A stretch of 64,000 bases of DNA from Cladorrhinum sp. PSN259. Its lineage: Eukaryota; Ascomycota; Sordariomycetes; Sordariales; Podosporaceae. The notes beneath the pieces were generated by a model. That model was not told the origin of the DNA, did not search any database, and saw only the letters and a program-made list of their open reading frames with translations. The translations under genes were made by a program, and so were the position numbers. Shown one piece after another: positions 10,363 to 21,333 of this stretch; positions within the stretch are counted from its first letter, which is position 1; every line of letters starts with the position of its first letter. The stretch covers positions 310,001-374,000 of the forward strand of contig MU867066.1 of the NCBI GenBank assembly GCA_033725935.1, written 5' to 3'.

Positions 10363-12277
10363 ATGGCTTCATTGAAACAGATTTATCTGGCAATATGCCT
10401 GCTGTTCTTTGCAAACTTGACGCTTGGTGAAGGTCAACGTCGAACAAGACTTAGATCCAGCGCCTGGGGGTTTCCTGGTCGGAATGCCACATTTGATTAT
10501 ATCAGTAAGTTTTGACCAAAAAAAAAAAAAAAAAAGGATGAAACTGATTATCTCAGTTGTTGGGGGCGGCACCACCGGCCTGACCATTGCAGCCCGTCTC
10601 GCTGAAAAGTCTTTTTCAGTGGCCGTCGTCGAGGCAGGCGGCTTCCACGACCAAGACAACGGCAACGGCAGCGTGGTACCCTTCCACGCTCTAACCCAAC
10701 AACCTTTCGTCTCGGCAGAGGCCAACTATCCCCGACAACCCTTGGTCGACTGGGACCTCACCACCGTCCCCTTACCTGGTGCAGCTGGGAGAGTCATCCA
10801 CTACGCCCAGGCAAAAGCTCTGGGAGGGTGCACAACCCACAACACCATGGGATACCTCCGAGCAACAACGGGATCCCACCAAAAATGGGCCGAAATCGCA
10901 GGCGACGACACGTACAAATTCGAAAACATGCTGCCCTACTTCCGTCGCTCCGTCACTCTCACGCCCCCCGACTGGAAGAAGCGAAACACCCCCAACGCAA
11001 CATTCACATACGACGCCTCAGCTTTTGCTCCAAAGGGGAAAGGGGGTCCGGTCCAAGTATCCTACCCGGCATGGGTAGACCCCTCGGTGACCTGGTTCGC
11101 CAAAACCTTTAACGCAGAAGGCCTGCCCCAGAGCAAAGAAGGATTCAGCAGCGGCACGCTGGCGGGCACCAGTTCATACATTCCATTGACGGTCAACCCG
11201 GCCCTCGCGGAACGGTCCACCGCGAGAGCGTATCTGGAAGACGTAATCCTCCGAACGGAAATAATAGTCTACCATTCCACCCAGGCGCTCAAAATCAACT
11301 TTTCCCCTTCCAAACAAGCGACGAGCGTGACGGTCACTACGAAGGATCTGGAGTACACGCTCTCGGCCACCAAGGAAATAATCATCTCCGCGGGGGTATT
11401 CCACTCTCCTCAGCTTCTTTTAGTGTCCGGCATCGGCCCCGCCGCGACTCTGGCGGCTCACAACATTTCCGTCGTGTCAGATCTGGCGGGCGTGGGATCG
11501 AACCTCCAGGACCAAGTGACGCTCAACGTCGGTAACCTGCTCAAAAACATACCGTCGGGGGGATATTTCGTTCGGTCTCCGGATCCGGAGGTCCAGGCTT
11601 CCATACTCGACCAGTACCTGAACCACCAGGCCGGGCCGTTGTCTTCCCTCGGAGGGCTCCTCTCGTTTGAGAAACTGCCCGACACCTTCCGAAGCGGACT
11701 CTCAAATCGCACGCTCTCGCTTTTGAGTACACTGGATAAGGACTGGCCGGAAATAGAAATAATAGGCGCCGGCGGTCCCTCGGACGATTTCAACTCGACA
11801 CTCGGATTTTTGGGGGGCGTTTTGCTTCATCCTTTCTCGTTGGGAAACGTTACCATCTCGAGCGCCTCGATGCTGGATAAACCCGTCATTGACCTCGGAT
11901 GGCTTACCGATCCGGCGGACGAGGAAGTTTTGGTGGGCGCCGTCAAGCGTATGAGACAAATATTGAACTCAACTGTGCTCCAAGAAGTCCAGCTTGCAGG
12001 GGAGGTCTTACCCGGCCCTAGTGTCGATACTGATGAGGAGATACGGGAGTACGTGAGAGGGAGCGTGACGACTATCTGGCATGCTTGCTGTACTGTTTCC
12101 ATGGGGAAACGCGCAGACAAGAATGCGGTTGTAGATTCCAGGGGAAGGGTTTACGGGGTGAAAGGGCTGAGGGTTGCTGATATGAGCATCGTGCCTGTTC
12201 AGTTGCCTACGCACCCGCAGGGGACTTTGTATGGGTTGGGGGAGAAGATTGCGGATGATATTTTGCGGGGACGGTAG
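10363..12277 (+). CDS. Secreted GMC (glucose-methanol-choline) flavin oxidoreductase
   Basis: Exon 1 (10363-10504) encodes a signal peptide of about 23 residues; an intron at 10505-10556 containing a run of 18 A separates it from exon 2 (10557-12277). The product is 620 residues. The ADP-binding fold for FAD reads DYIIVGGGTTGLTIAARLAE, directly followed by VVEAGG. The second GMC signature is near SAGVFHSPQLLLVSGIGP. The C-terminal active site shows the first catalytic His in IWHACC and the second in PTHPQGT. GMC enzymes of this AA3-like group oxidise alcohols (aryl alcohols, sugars or polyketide intermediates) and pass electrons to O2 or quinones. The first exon is needed to complete the FAD fold, which confirms the splice. 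It is convergent with the HET gene, 64 bases apart. The substrate cannot be told from sequence. Confidence 0.94.
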
Positions 12278-12341
12278 TAACTTTCAGAGGCAGTATGCCC
12301 TCTGTGTGAAAATCCAATAGTTCGTATTTGCAGACGCACAA

Positions 12342-14990
12342 CTACTCTATCATAACCTCACAAGTATTTCCTGTGATCTTAAAAGATGACACAAGGTACT
12401 CAGGCCATTGCGGGCAGGCAATGAATTCGCCAAATTTCTCTCCTTTCCAGGAGTGCTGAATGATCTCTGCTAGAGTTCTCCCACCAGTCGCCCAGATACG
12501 TTTGGATGCAATATGCACTACTTCGCAGTATTTCTCTTTGAGGTAATTCTCTAGTTGGTATTTTTCAATCCACACGTACACCGACCTTGATCCCTGGGGC
12601 CTGCGGGGTTGACTTTCCGGATATGGTTTCATCCACTCCGAGCTCCCCGTCTCTTTGTCAGCATATTTCCACTTGCCACAGATCTCCCAGAGGTGTGTTG
12701 CTCTATTACAACGAGCGTATAGAGGATAGTAGTGGCTATCGTCATAAAGCAAAAGATCCCAATCATTTGCTGAGACGCAAAGCAGCAGCCCATTTCCATG
12801 TCGCTGGGCAGGCTGAAACCGAGCAGGGACATGCCTCAAGCAAGTATCCAGAAAGGAAGGGTCATGCATGCATCCAATTACCTCCAAAGTGCTTTCGACA
12901 GAGTCTTCTATTATGCCGAATAACTGACCACGGTTTCCCGGACAAAACCTTGACAGTACCGTTCGAACATAGACTTTGGCGTCCTCTAGGATGTTGTCAA
13001 GGCTACATTGAAGGTCGGCAATCGATAATTTGTCAAACTTGGCCGGTCTTGTGAGAAGTTCAGATTCGAAAATGACGTGCTCACAGCAGCAAATCAATTT
13101 GAAGACCTGACCATCTTGTTTCGGCCGCCTTCTCAGAATCAGACACAGTGGCGAGGATGATTTGTGTCTTTCCAGAATAAACACTTCATCCCCGGGCCGT
13201 ATGAGTCTATCAACGCCAGGATGTGAGGAGAAAGTATACATGGACGGTGGATAGAGACTGAGGATCGGGAAATGGTAAGCATTGGTGTCCCCAAAGTTGG
13301 AGTAAAATTTGGGCGGGTATTGGACGGTGAAGAGGTGCGTGAGGGTTATTGAAAGAGCTGCTGTAGAGGAATCGACCTCCCTCTTTCCGAACCATGGCTT
13401 AATGTCCCTTATTCTGGGCTTGGCCAAGCTTTCAGGGCTTTGCCCTATGATTCCATCCCTGTTTCTCACCCATAGTGAAGCTTGTGGGTTTGCACTGTGA
13501 CTGGTGACGGCAAACATGTGGAGCAAAGAGGACCTTTGCCTTTGCCACCACTTGTTGAAATCGTCCGGATCCATATGATCCGTCTTAAGAGCGGACAAAG
13601 CGTTTGCCGCTGACAGCTTTGTCAAATCGAACGACCAGGAGGGACAGTTTTCACCAGCTTCGCCACCATGGGCGTCTAGAAGAATTTCGGGGCGGTAAAG
13701 GTGGAAAAGACAATGGGCAGTAATGCCGGTATTGGTGTGGGAATGTGAGATTGAATAGTCAGGCGGGATGTCGCAAGTAGCAAGGCCTAATAGACCAAAT
13801 ACCTTATCCCGAGGATCCGAGGCCTGCGATCGGGCTGTGGCTGCCATCAACTGCTTGATGTCTAGATTCAGACTCCTCCCCCGTGTAGAGTATCGAATCC
13901 ACTGCGCCGCAGTTCGTTCCCACCCTGACACGACTTCAATGCTCGGGGCTCCAGCCAGGATTTCCATATTATCGAATGGGATGACGAGGTCCCGGGAAAG
14001 GAGTAGTTCTTGGATAACCCAGACACGACTAAAGTATCGGCGCTGAAGCAATAGTCGGAGGTCAACTCTGCCGTCAGCCCTCACGAGCTGGTTCCCTGCA
14101 CCTATTACAGAGATCTCATCCAGAAAGCGCCGTCGTGGATACTTTCCGGGTACAGGTAACTTGGCAACATCTTTCCCCAACCATATTACAGTACGAGTCG
14201 AGTACTTGTATAGCTGGCCCATTTTTGCTATCTGCAAGTTTCGTTCTAAATCGTCGCTCTGATTAATACAAATAGCATCGATCCAGAAATATCGGTGGCA
14301 TTTTTGAGACGAGAGCTGGAGATATTGCAGCATATCCCAGCAGTTTTTTGTCTGGAGCAGGACGTCCCAATACGGACCCACGTAGATTGGCCGACAGAGT
14401 GAGACATCATTATCCTCTCCGCCCCAAGTATAAGAAAGCGTCTCGTATTCAGGGTACATGTCGTCGTTATGTGCTTCTAGTATGACGTGAATAGGACGGT
14501 TGACGTCCGTACTGATAACGGGATCGAGGCGCAGTAAACGAAACTCGGTATCTGCAAGCCGATCCGAATAGACATGATTTCTCGGGCCAGTCTCGGATTG
14601 GATTTCGAACACATTCTCAGCGGCAATTTCGGGAGGGGCCTGTGCAGCATTCGGTTGACAGTTTTCTTCGGTCGTTTGAACATTGGTACTGACAGCGCTG
14701 GATGAATAGTGAACGGTTCGTGGCCAACTGAGGCGATAGTTGCCGTACGGTTCGTCCGGAGGGATGCGCAATCCTGACTCGGAAGTGTTCTGTCGACCAT
14801 GTCTCGCAATGAGCTCGGCAACGTTGGGCGCCCTTTTGCATGTTCTGCAAAAGATATTGATGTCGCCGTCGACAATACCGGCGTCTCTGATACCGTTGTT
14901 GCCGCTGTTGACGACAATGTCGGGTTTCAGACATGAGTCTAGATGCCAGCGGGTGTTCCCGTGCGGATCGGTTTGGTAGAGGGGCTCCAT
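12342..14990 (-). CDS. HET-domain (heterokaryon incompatibility) protein
   Basis: Single uninterrupted frame of 882 residues. The HET domain spans about residues 180-335 with its three classic blocks: YETLSYTWGG (182-191), FWIDAICINQ (235-244) with TVIWLG (267-272), and RYFSRVWVIQELLL (318-331). Upstream, three cysteines (residues 20, 48 and 51) within the first 60 residues resemble the Cys-rich leader found in many fungal HET proteins and could bind zinc. The roughly 500 residues after the HET domain match no family I recognise. HET domains mediate non-self recognition and programmed cell death after hyphal fusion; they are TIR-related. These genes are numerous and fast-evolving, so the partner and trigger are unknown. 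It is convergent with the GMC gene. Confidence 0.95.
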   Translation of the reverse strand: MEPLYQTDPHGNTRWHLDSCLKPDIVVNSGNNGIRDAGIVDGDINIFCRTCKRAPNVAELIARHGRQNTSESGLRIPPDEPYGNYRLSWPRTVHYSSSAVSTNVQTTEENCQPNAAQAPPEIAAENVFEIQSETGPRNHVYSDRLADTEFRLLRLDPVISTDVNRPIHVILEAHNDDMYPEYETLSYTWGGEDNDVSLCRPIYVGPYWDVLLQTKNCWDMLQYLQLSSQKCHRYFWIDAICINQSDDLERNLQIAKMGQLYKYSTRTVIWLGKDVAKLPVPGKYPRRRFLDEISVIGAGNQLVRADGRVDLRLLLQRRYFSRVWVIQELLLSRDLVIPFDNMEILAGAPSIEVVSGWERTAAQWIRYSTRGRSLNLDIKQLMAATARSQASDPRDKVFGLLGLATCDIPPDYSISHSHTNTGITAHCLFHLYRPEILLDAHGGEAGENCPSWSFDLTKLSAANALSALKTDHMDPDDFNKWWQRQRSSLLHMFAVTSHSANPQASLWVRNRDGIIGQSPESLAKPRIRDIKPWFGKREVDSSTAALSITLTHLFTVQYPPKFYSNFGDTNAYHFPILSLYPPSMYTFSSHPGVDRLIRPGDEVFILERHKSSSPLCLILRRRPKQDGQVFKLICCCEHVIFESELLTRPAKFDKLSIADLQCSLDNILEDAKVYVRTVLSRFCPGNRGQLFGIIEDSVESTLEVIGCMHDPSFLDTCLRHVPARFQPAQRHGNGLLLCVSANDWDLLLYDDSHYYPLYARCNRATHLWEICGKWKYADKETGSSEWMKPYPESQPRRPQGSRSVYVWIEKYQLENYLKEKYCEVVHIASKRIWATGGRTLAEIIQHSWKGEKFGEFIACPQWPEYLVSSFKITGNTCEVMIE

Positions 14991-16471
14991 CCTGATAAAT
15001 CGAAATGAAGGGTGCCAGCTGGATAATAGCTCCTCTAATAAATGCGCTTTTTTGAGAAAGTAATTAGATGGATTGACTGATCTGCTTGTCCGGCCCAGAA
15101 AGTGTTTTGTCTGCGTGTTCTGTGGTCCTCATTCTTTGTGAAATACGAAATATTGATAATTTTGCACGGATAAGAAAGGCCGTCCAGACAGGGGACCCGG
15201 ACTTGAGGGATGGCCAAGACCCTGTAAACCGCCAAGATAAACCATCACTTCAGCCAGGCGTAGGCCAAGACATCCTCTGGGGCCCTAACCTGGATTTCCT
15301 ATTTGACATTCTTATCCTCCAGCTGCCAGCCTGGCGAAACGAGTATTGGAACGCGGGCGATATTAGCTAATGGATTCCAAACGAGGTGGCAGGGGAAATT
15401 ATGAACAAAATATGGATGCAGGGACTCGGAAGTAGAGAAGGGAATAAAAATGAAAAAGAGAAAGTAGAAAGTATAAGAGTGAGATGTCAAAAAGAAGTTC
15501 TCTATTTATACTACGGGTACAACTGGGCCATACGAGCAGGCGGCTCTCACTAAATCGCCACTTATACCCCATTAGTGGAAGCACGCCATTCCCCGCAAGT
15601 TAAACAGCGAATTTTACATATCACGGCCGTGGCATGCGCGCTTCTAATGCACCCACGGCTTCACTTTCATCGCTTTCACCTTTCATTCATCCCCTTCTTC
15701 TTCATTTTCCTCATCTTGCAATCAATTGATAAATTTGAGCATAATCCTGAAGCACTGTCTCTTGTATGATCCAAGCCATCACACTCTATGTCACGGCACA
15801 GGCCAGGGCTTGGTCAACCCGGTGTAGCCTACTATACAAGTCATCTAGCTGCAAGCCCGAAGGACTTGTAGTCTTGTATTCCTTTATGGAGGGCATGGCT
15901 CAGTGGGCAGGATGGCTCCTATTGGTAGGCGTGACACCATTAAAAAGCTCTTTATAATTTAAAGTTTCTTTGAATTCTTTTCTTTTCCGTTTTTTTTCCT
16001 TTTTTTTTTTTTTTTTTTTGAAAAAGGAAGAATATAGCATCCATATAGTCTTTTTCATCATATGAAAGGTATCAAATAGCGAACGGGGAAATACCAGGGC
16101 GTGCTTTTTACATTGTGGGTTTTAATCAATAACATTCGTTGTGGTCGATAATTTTACGAGACCTACAAAGAATCAATTATCCAATGTGGCAGTAGGTAGC
16201 CCAAGCTACACCACCCACTTCCTTCTACCAGACAGCTCCCACCACCTTTCTCTTCCACCGCCGTACACACCAGAGAATAGACCACATTTCTTTTGCCTTC
16301 TTGCCTCCCATATCAAACACATCTACCAACAGCAGCAAGCGAATTTGCCACTTTTCTTCCTTTTTGCCCATCGAAAGTAATCTTCGAAAAAAAACCATCA
16401 TTATTTCTCCTAATAAAGCACGTCAGGCTGCATGTTGAGACATGACAAAGGTTTTTCTTCTTTTTTCCCCT
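14991..16471. other. Intergenic, AT-rich, no gene recognised
   Basis: Holds the HET gene upstream region and low-complexity tracts, notably T-rich runs around 15995-16019. Short open frames on both strands have no family resemblance. A TGGCTCAGTGGGCAGGATGG stretch near 15896-15915 faintly recalls a tRNA D-arm, but no T-arm or acceptor stem follows. Confidence 0.5.
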
Positions 16472-16960
16472 TCAACTCTTGATTTCCGGCACCGCCTCCC
16501 TCAACATCTCCAAATACCCCCGATTCCACTCACCCATCCCAGGAGAAGGCTTATACGCGTCCAACCTCCCGCAAGTTCCCTCGTATCCTTCCTCGCTCTC
16601 ATCGCTCGCTCCATCAGACACACCACCGCCAACGGCCCAGATGAACGCGTCCGTCCGTTCGCTGCCGTTCCCCGCACCCACCACGCCAGGTCGTCTGCAG
16701 AATCCGGCCCCGTTGATCGCTTCGCCGCGAAGCTGGGAGAGACGGCCGGCGGACTAGTAGACGAGGGACACCTCCTTGACTGCAGAAACGAGACGGTTCC
16801 CCCAGCCTAGGTGATGACGTTGGGGAGGTTGAACGCTTTGAGGGCGTAGGGGATGTTCGTTCTCTGTGCGTTAGCGGTCAATGGTCATAGCACTTTGTGT
16901 TGGCACATTTCGGAGACAGTCGGTGTTCTTTTTGGTCACCGATGCTCGGCATCTGCCGCC
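16472..16960 (-). pseudogene. Relic of a GH6 cellobiohydrolase / endoglucanase gene
   Basis: Read on the minus strand, fragments of the GH6 C-terminal half appear in order but in different frames. They are KCANTKCY near 16930, then ALKAFNLPNVIT (16820-16858), then RLVSAVKEVSLVY followed by a stop, then SAGRLSQLRGEAING. Last is an intact 3' end from about 16650 to the TGA at 16472-16474. That end contains DAFIW, GGG.SDGASD, a Cys, DA..PSP..G.W and a Y..ML segment. This matches the GH6 ending pattern (W.KPGG.SDG.SD...C...DA..PAP..G.W...Y...L). In-frame stops, a deletion between NLPNVIT and RLVSAV, and loss of everything upstream, including the catalytic Asp region, make it clearly non-functional. 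Family assignment rests on recalled GH6 patterns. Confidence 0.75.
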
Positions 16961-17832
16961 ACCATACTCGAAGAGCTAGATGTGAACAGCCCTCCAAAAT
17001 CTACTAGATCCAAAACTTGAATGCATTTTGTAGATCTCGGGATCTACAAGGAGTCACATGCAGGGTCCAGATCCTAGTGTAGTTCCCGGGTCCAGAAAGG
17101 GATCTGCCAAAATTTCCCTCTCACCGCCAAGTAAGATGCTGCGATTGGACGACTCAACCGCCATCTTTTGCTACGGGGTAGAAATAAGCTTTTATTTTAA
17201 GCTCTCTGTCACAGTGTCACTGCATGAGTGGCTTGGAGCTAGCCAGCTGAAATCCTCCCATACCCGATGTCTTCCGAAATGCATTGGCCTGTATAGCAGG
17301 GTTTTTGACTCAACTTTTTGGGGCTTTCAGGACAAACTAGACGGTTTCTGGTCTAGACCCAACAGTGCGGGTCTGGACGTCTGCGAAAATGATCGACGAC
17401 GCGCAGGTCAGTATTTAAGAAATGCCAAGAAATGAGCTGTTCAATCGGAACTTGCCAGGGTCTTGGATTTATCGGTGAAGGGAGGACGACAATCATCACG
17501 ACTTGGCGCGATTGACGAGGAGATCATTCGTCGGGGATTCAAGCACGGCACATCATGAGGCCGAGATGTCTCCGTCCAGAAGATCGCGACACTAAATCTT
17601 TGATCAGGATCGACCATGGTGGATGAGGTGTGTTGATCGGAATGCGGTCAGGGGAAAATGCTATCCGACGCAGCCGCAAGTCACCAAGTCACCAGGCTCA
17701 TGAGGTTGCTCTAAAATTTATAAAAGAGAGGTCATGAACCCTCCTCTCAGACCTCAAAATCATCCCCAGCAAGCCAGCCTTCCAATCACTTCCAATAGCC
17801 ACTCAACAGCACTTCCACCCTAAACCGCCAAA
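16961..17832. other. Intergenic: upstream region of the HsbA-type gene
   Basis: No gene recognised. The only supported element is the TATA box listed separately; a short C/A-rich leader with CAAAATGG precedes the ATG. Confidence 0.5.
17719..17726 (+). promoter_or_regulatory. TATA box of the HsbA-type gene
   Basis: TATAAAAG lies 107 bases upstream of the ATG at 17833, followed by a purine/pyrimidine-mixed leader. The position and perfect match fit a core promoter of a strongly regulated secreted-protein gene. Confidence 0.6.
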
Positions 17833-18569
17833 ATGGTCTCCATCCGCTCCCTCTTCACCTCGGCCGTCGCCATGATGGCCCTTCCCGTCATGGGCGCCCT
17901 CACACCGGCACAAATTGCCGACGGCATCAAAACCCTCACCACCAAGTCTCAAGCCCTTCAGCCCGCCGCCCAAAGCATTACTCTTGTCAATGCCCCCCTT
18001 ATTATCATCGGCCAAGGACCCTTTCCTGTACGATAAAACCCAGAGCCCCACCCTCCAGAGATTAGCTAACCATCTCCAACTGAATACAGAAACTCATTGT
18101 AGGCTTCACCGATATCGTATCGACCGCCACCGCCATTATTGGACAGTTCGACGGGACCGCGCCAATTACCAGCGATGCCGATGCCAAGACCGTATTCGAT
18201 TCATTCCGCGCGTTCGTCCGCGTCCACCAGGAACTCCTCAACATTCTGATCGGCAAAGCCGGAATTCTCGAGAAAGTGCCGTTCGTGGGCCAGCCTATCG
18301 CTACTGTTCTCCGTCAAGTTGAGAGTGTGGTTGACGTAAGTACCCAGTCACCCTTTTGCACCCACAGCCTGTAAAACAAACAAACGAGTATAACTATCTG
18401 CGGAAATTGATCTGAAACTAACGATAAATGTGTCACTGATCTGTAGACGATTTCCATAACCTTGATCAACACCGTCGAGCCCAAGGCGAATGATCTTATG
18501 ACGGAGGCCAACTCGCTTGGTTCAACCCTCGATCTTGCTATTCAGAAATATGAAGGAATCTCTATTTAA
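17833..18569 (+). CDS. HsbA-type hydrophobic surface-binding / wall protein
   Basis: Exons 17833-18027, 18090-18335 and 18447-18569, all phase 0, give 187 residues. A signal peptide (about 1-21, ending MALPVMGA) predicts secretion. The mature protein is alpha-helical, lacks cysteine and has the alternating small/hydrophobic pattern of the HsbA (hydrophobic surface-binding protein A) family, with segments such as ADGIKTLTTKSQALQPAA and FRAFVRVHQELLNILIGKAG. In Aspergillus oryzae HsbA adsorbs to hydrophobic surfaces and recruits a cutinase; the related MP1 galactomannoproteins sit in the cell wall and can bind lipids. A role on surfaces or in the wall is inferred. A good TATA box lies upstream. 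Confidence 0.88.
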
Positions 18570-20112
18570 AAAGCGTGAGTGGAAGGTTTTTGCTGCCTCA
18601 ATGAGGCTGGGACGCGGGTGAGAACGGGAATCAAAAGGTAGCACATGAAATAGGTGGATGGTACTTGAAGGCGAGGTGGCGGGTAAGGAGGAACTTTGAT
18701 AAGTAGCAAAGTGTATTTCGAGACTTGGTTATTGAACTGATTCATATCACTCCTTTGCGGGTCAGCCTGTTGTGTGCGCCAAAAATTCCAGTTCGTCTTG
18801 TTAAATTGCCTGACTTGTTGCTGATGATTGCCTTCAACTGGCAACTGTTACCAACCAGCAATCTCAACAACTGATGTTGCGTATCGTGTCTTCTACATAC
18901 TCTTAGACTGTAGTAACTGGGATGAGCGGGTGCTTCCTGGCCTCATCGTCCCGTTTTATGCCAAAAAAAACTTATTCAGCCTGAGCCACCAAGAAGCATC
19001 CGAAGAACTCATTTCATCATCTATCCATAGTTCTGATCTCAGCAACAAACAGTTGTTTCCTCATCCCACGGATGTTCCAGGCTCCAGACTACTGGGTGTT
19101 GGAGATTGGCAGTCATTCCAAGTTGACCCTTTTCTGGCTCATTGCCTGATCTTTCCACTGTGACCCTGTACATCCCTGACAGTCTCTAGAGTTTCTTTCC
19201 GTTAAAATTCTCCCATAGTTTTTTCTGAAACGTCTCCCATAAGTGGTTCATACGGGAAAAACTTTGAAGCATTGCGGTGGGAGGGTGCTTCTGGTGAAGC
19301 TATTCGGGAGTGGGTGTAACATCAACCATTATTAATCGGCTAAAGAAGGCAGCTAGACCCACCTTCTAAATTGGAGCGCTATCTTTCCGAGGTTGTCGAG
19401 GTGGAAAGCCTAGCGCCTGTAGATGAATCCAGATACTCTTCTCCACTTGGAGGGTATTTCGCTATATTTTAGATGGTAGAATAGGTAAGAGCCTACTAGC
19501 AATTGGATATGCTTGTTTTGGAAGCTACTGGCGAACCTTCAGACGGAATCAATAAATATCCGACGCGTTGGGGTAGTTACGGTAAGATATTTGAACCAGA
19601 GAGATAAAGCATCGCCAGCTCTCATCGCTCTACGGAAGGCGACTGAAACTTCCATTGTCGCTCGCCTCGGCCCGTCCATACAACAGGGGCAGGAGGGTCC
19701 AACGTATTAATAACGTGATGGAGGAGCTAGAGGCAGTGCCTTGGAGTGTGAAATCTATAACTCTCATCTAAAAGAGAGCTACTAGAAAACCCACGCCCAA
19801 CCTAGGCTCAAGCTACCAGTAAGCTAATGCTATATGATTGACATTACATTTAATGTTGCTATTTACATACTCTATACTGTTGACACGTACGTGTGCATTT
19901 CACCGTCGTCATTCCAACTGGGGTTCCCAAGTGAGTTTATTTGATTCTGGGATTCTTGTAACTTCCCGGTGTTGCGTCGTCTGCACACAGTCAAAACAGA
20001 TTTCCTTTTGGCCTGGCGAAGTGGCAGAAAGGTATCTCGGCAGGAGCATGTATATTCTGGTGACTTTAAATTTAACTGTTTTGGTGACTCCAATTTGTGC
20101 TTGATCGCTTGG
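18570..20112. other. Intergenic, no gene recognised
   Basis: About 1.5 kb between the HsbA-type gene and the 3' end of the minus-strand kinase gene. Short open frames, for example around 18828-19163, lack family resemblance and proper splice signals. I see no repeat or RNA gene. Confidence 0.5.
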
Positions 20113-21333
20113 TTAATCTGCAGCAGAGAACCAAGGGTGGTCCAATGCCTCCCGCGCCGTGATCCTCCGCAAAGGATCCATGCATGTCATCTTACAAACG
20201 AGATCCCTAAACTGAGGGTCCACTTGCAGCCATCTCGCAAAGGGCAGCCTCGGCTGCTCTTGGCTGAAGGAACAGAAGAGTTCCTTGACATGCCTCACAA
20301 ACGGAATGTCGTCTCCCCCGTGGTAAGAAATAAATCCCTCGAAATCTGCCACATCGTTGGCGAACAAGGATAGATGCTGCCGGAGTATCAGGTTCGCTCG
20401 GTCCTCGGGGGAAGCGTGGTTCGCCTCCTCAGAGAAGAAGACCATCCTCCCTGTCCACGCGAATATTGCCTTTCCCAGCAGTCAGAAATCTGTCTCATGT
20501 CGCTCTGATTTTGGCCAATGACTTACCACAATTGCGAAGGAGTAAATATCAGAAGAGGTATTCTGGATCCCGCGGGCCCAAGCCTCGGGGCTTCTCCAGA
20601 AATGGTTTCCCGACAAACGGTCAGCGAGGCCCTTCACATCGGGCGGTAGTACCACGGCGGATTCCAGGTCGATGATCTGGACGTTACGCCATCCCAAGAC
20701 GCCATCTTGCTGTTTGAAAGAATCCATCATGATGTTTGTGGGTTTGATATCTGTCTAAAAATTCTATCTCAGCGTGTCAATAATGGTCAAGATGCTATTC
20801 TCACGAAGCCTGAAGTGGCAAAGGACGGACTAACCGGTGTGGATGATCTGCTTATCATGTATATCAGCGAGTCCTAAAAGAGCATCCCTGATGATGGCTT
20901 TTCGGGCGAGAGGAGGGAGAGCTGTTGTATCGATATGGAGCAGCCCCTTCTCGAGGTAAGGAAAAACGAACATGTGTCGCTCAGGAATGCTATCCACGGA
21001 CGTCCGGACATGTGAAGAGTGTTTGATGTGCTTCTCCAGTTCAAGACTGTACTCGAATTCGCTTGGGATGATGTCTTTAACAATGAACTGCTCCCCTTCA
21101 TGTCTGAATTTTGAAGTCAGTCGGATGCCACGAATGCCACGGATGCCAAGGAATCCTCAGCCTACCTACCTCGCCCGGTACACACACCATAGTCTACCAG
21201 CGGCAGTTCGCTGGGAAAGCACTTGGTCAATGACATAGCACTTTCCCAGTGATGAATGAAGCTGTGAGGTTATGGGCAAGGGGTCTTGCTGTCCGACGGA
21301 TGACGCAGAAGTAGGGATGAAAGTCGAAGACAT
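20113..21333 (-). CDS. Divergent serine/threonine protein kinase-like protein
   Basis: Minus-strand exons 21333-21170, 21103-20835, 20750-20527 and 20469-20113 join to 337 residues. Kinase landmarks in order are a possible beta3 Lys in QFIVKD, a possible alphaC Glu in LELEKHI, the catalytic loop IIHTDIKPTNIM (HTD in place of HRD, with catalytic Asp and following Asn kept), the metal site IIDLES (Asp kept, DLE for DFG), SPEAWARG for APE, and SSDIYSFAIVV for helix F. The end resembles a kinase C-lobe (FRDLVCKMTCMDPLRRITAREALDHPW). The glycine-rich loop is not obvious. Lys, catalytic Asp and metal Asp are all present, so activity is possible. It belongs to the large set of orphan, lineage-specific fungal kinases; no pathway can be assigned. 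Confidence 0.85.

Noticed and set aside
15893..15915. tRNA D-arm-like stretch
   Set aside because: No matching acceptor stem, anticodon arm or T-arm within tRNA distance.
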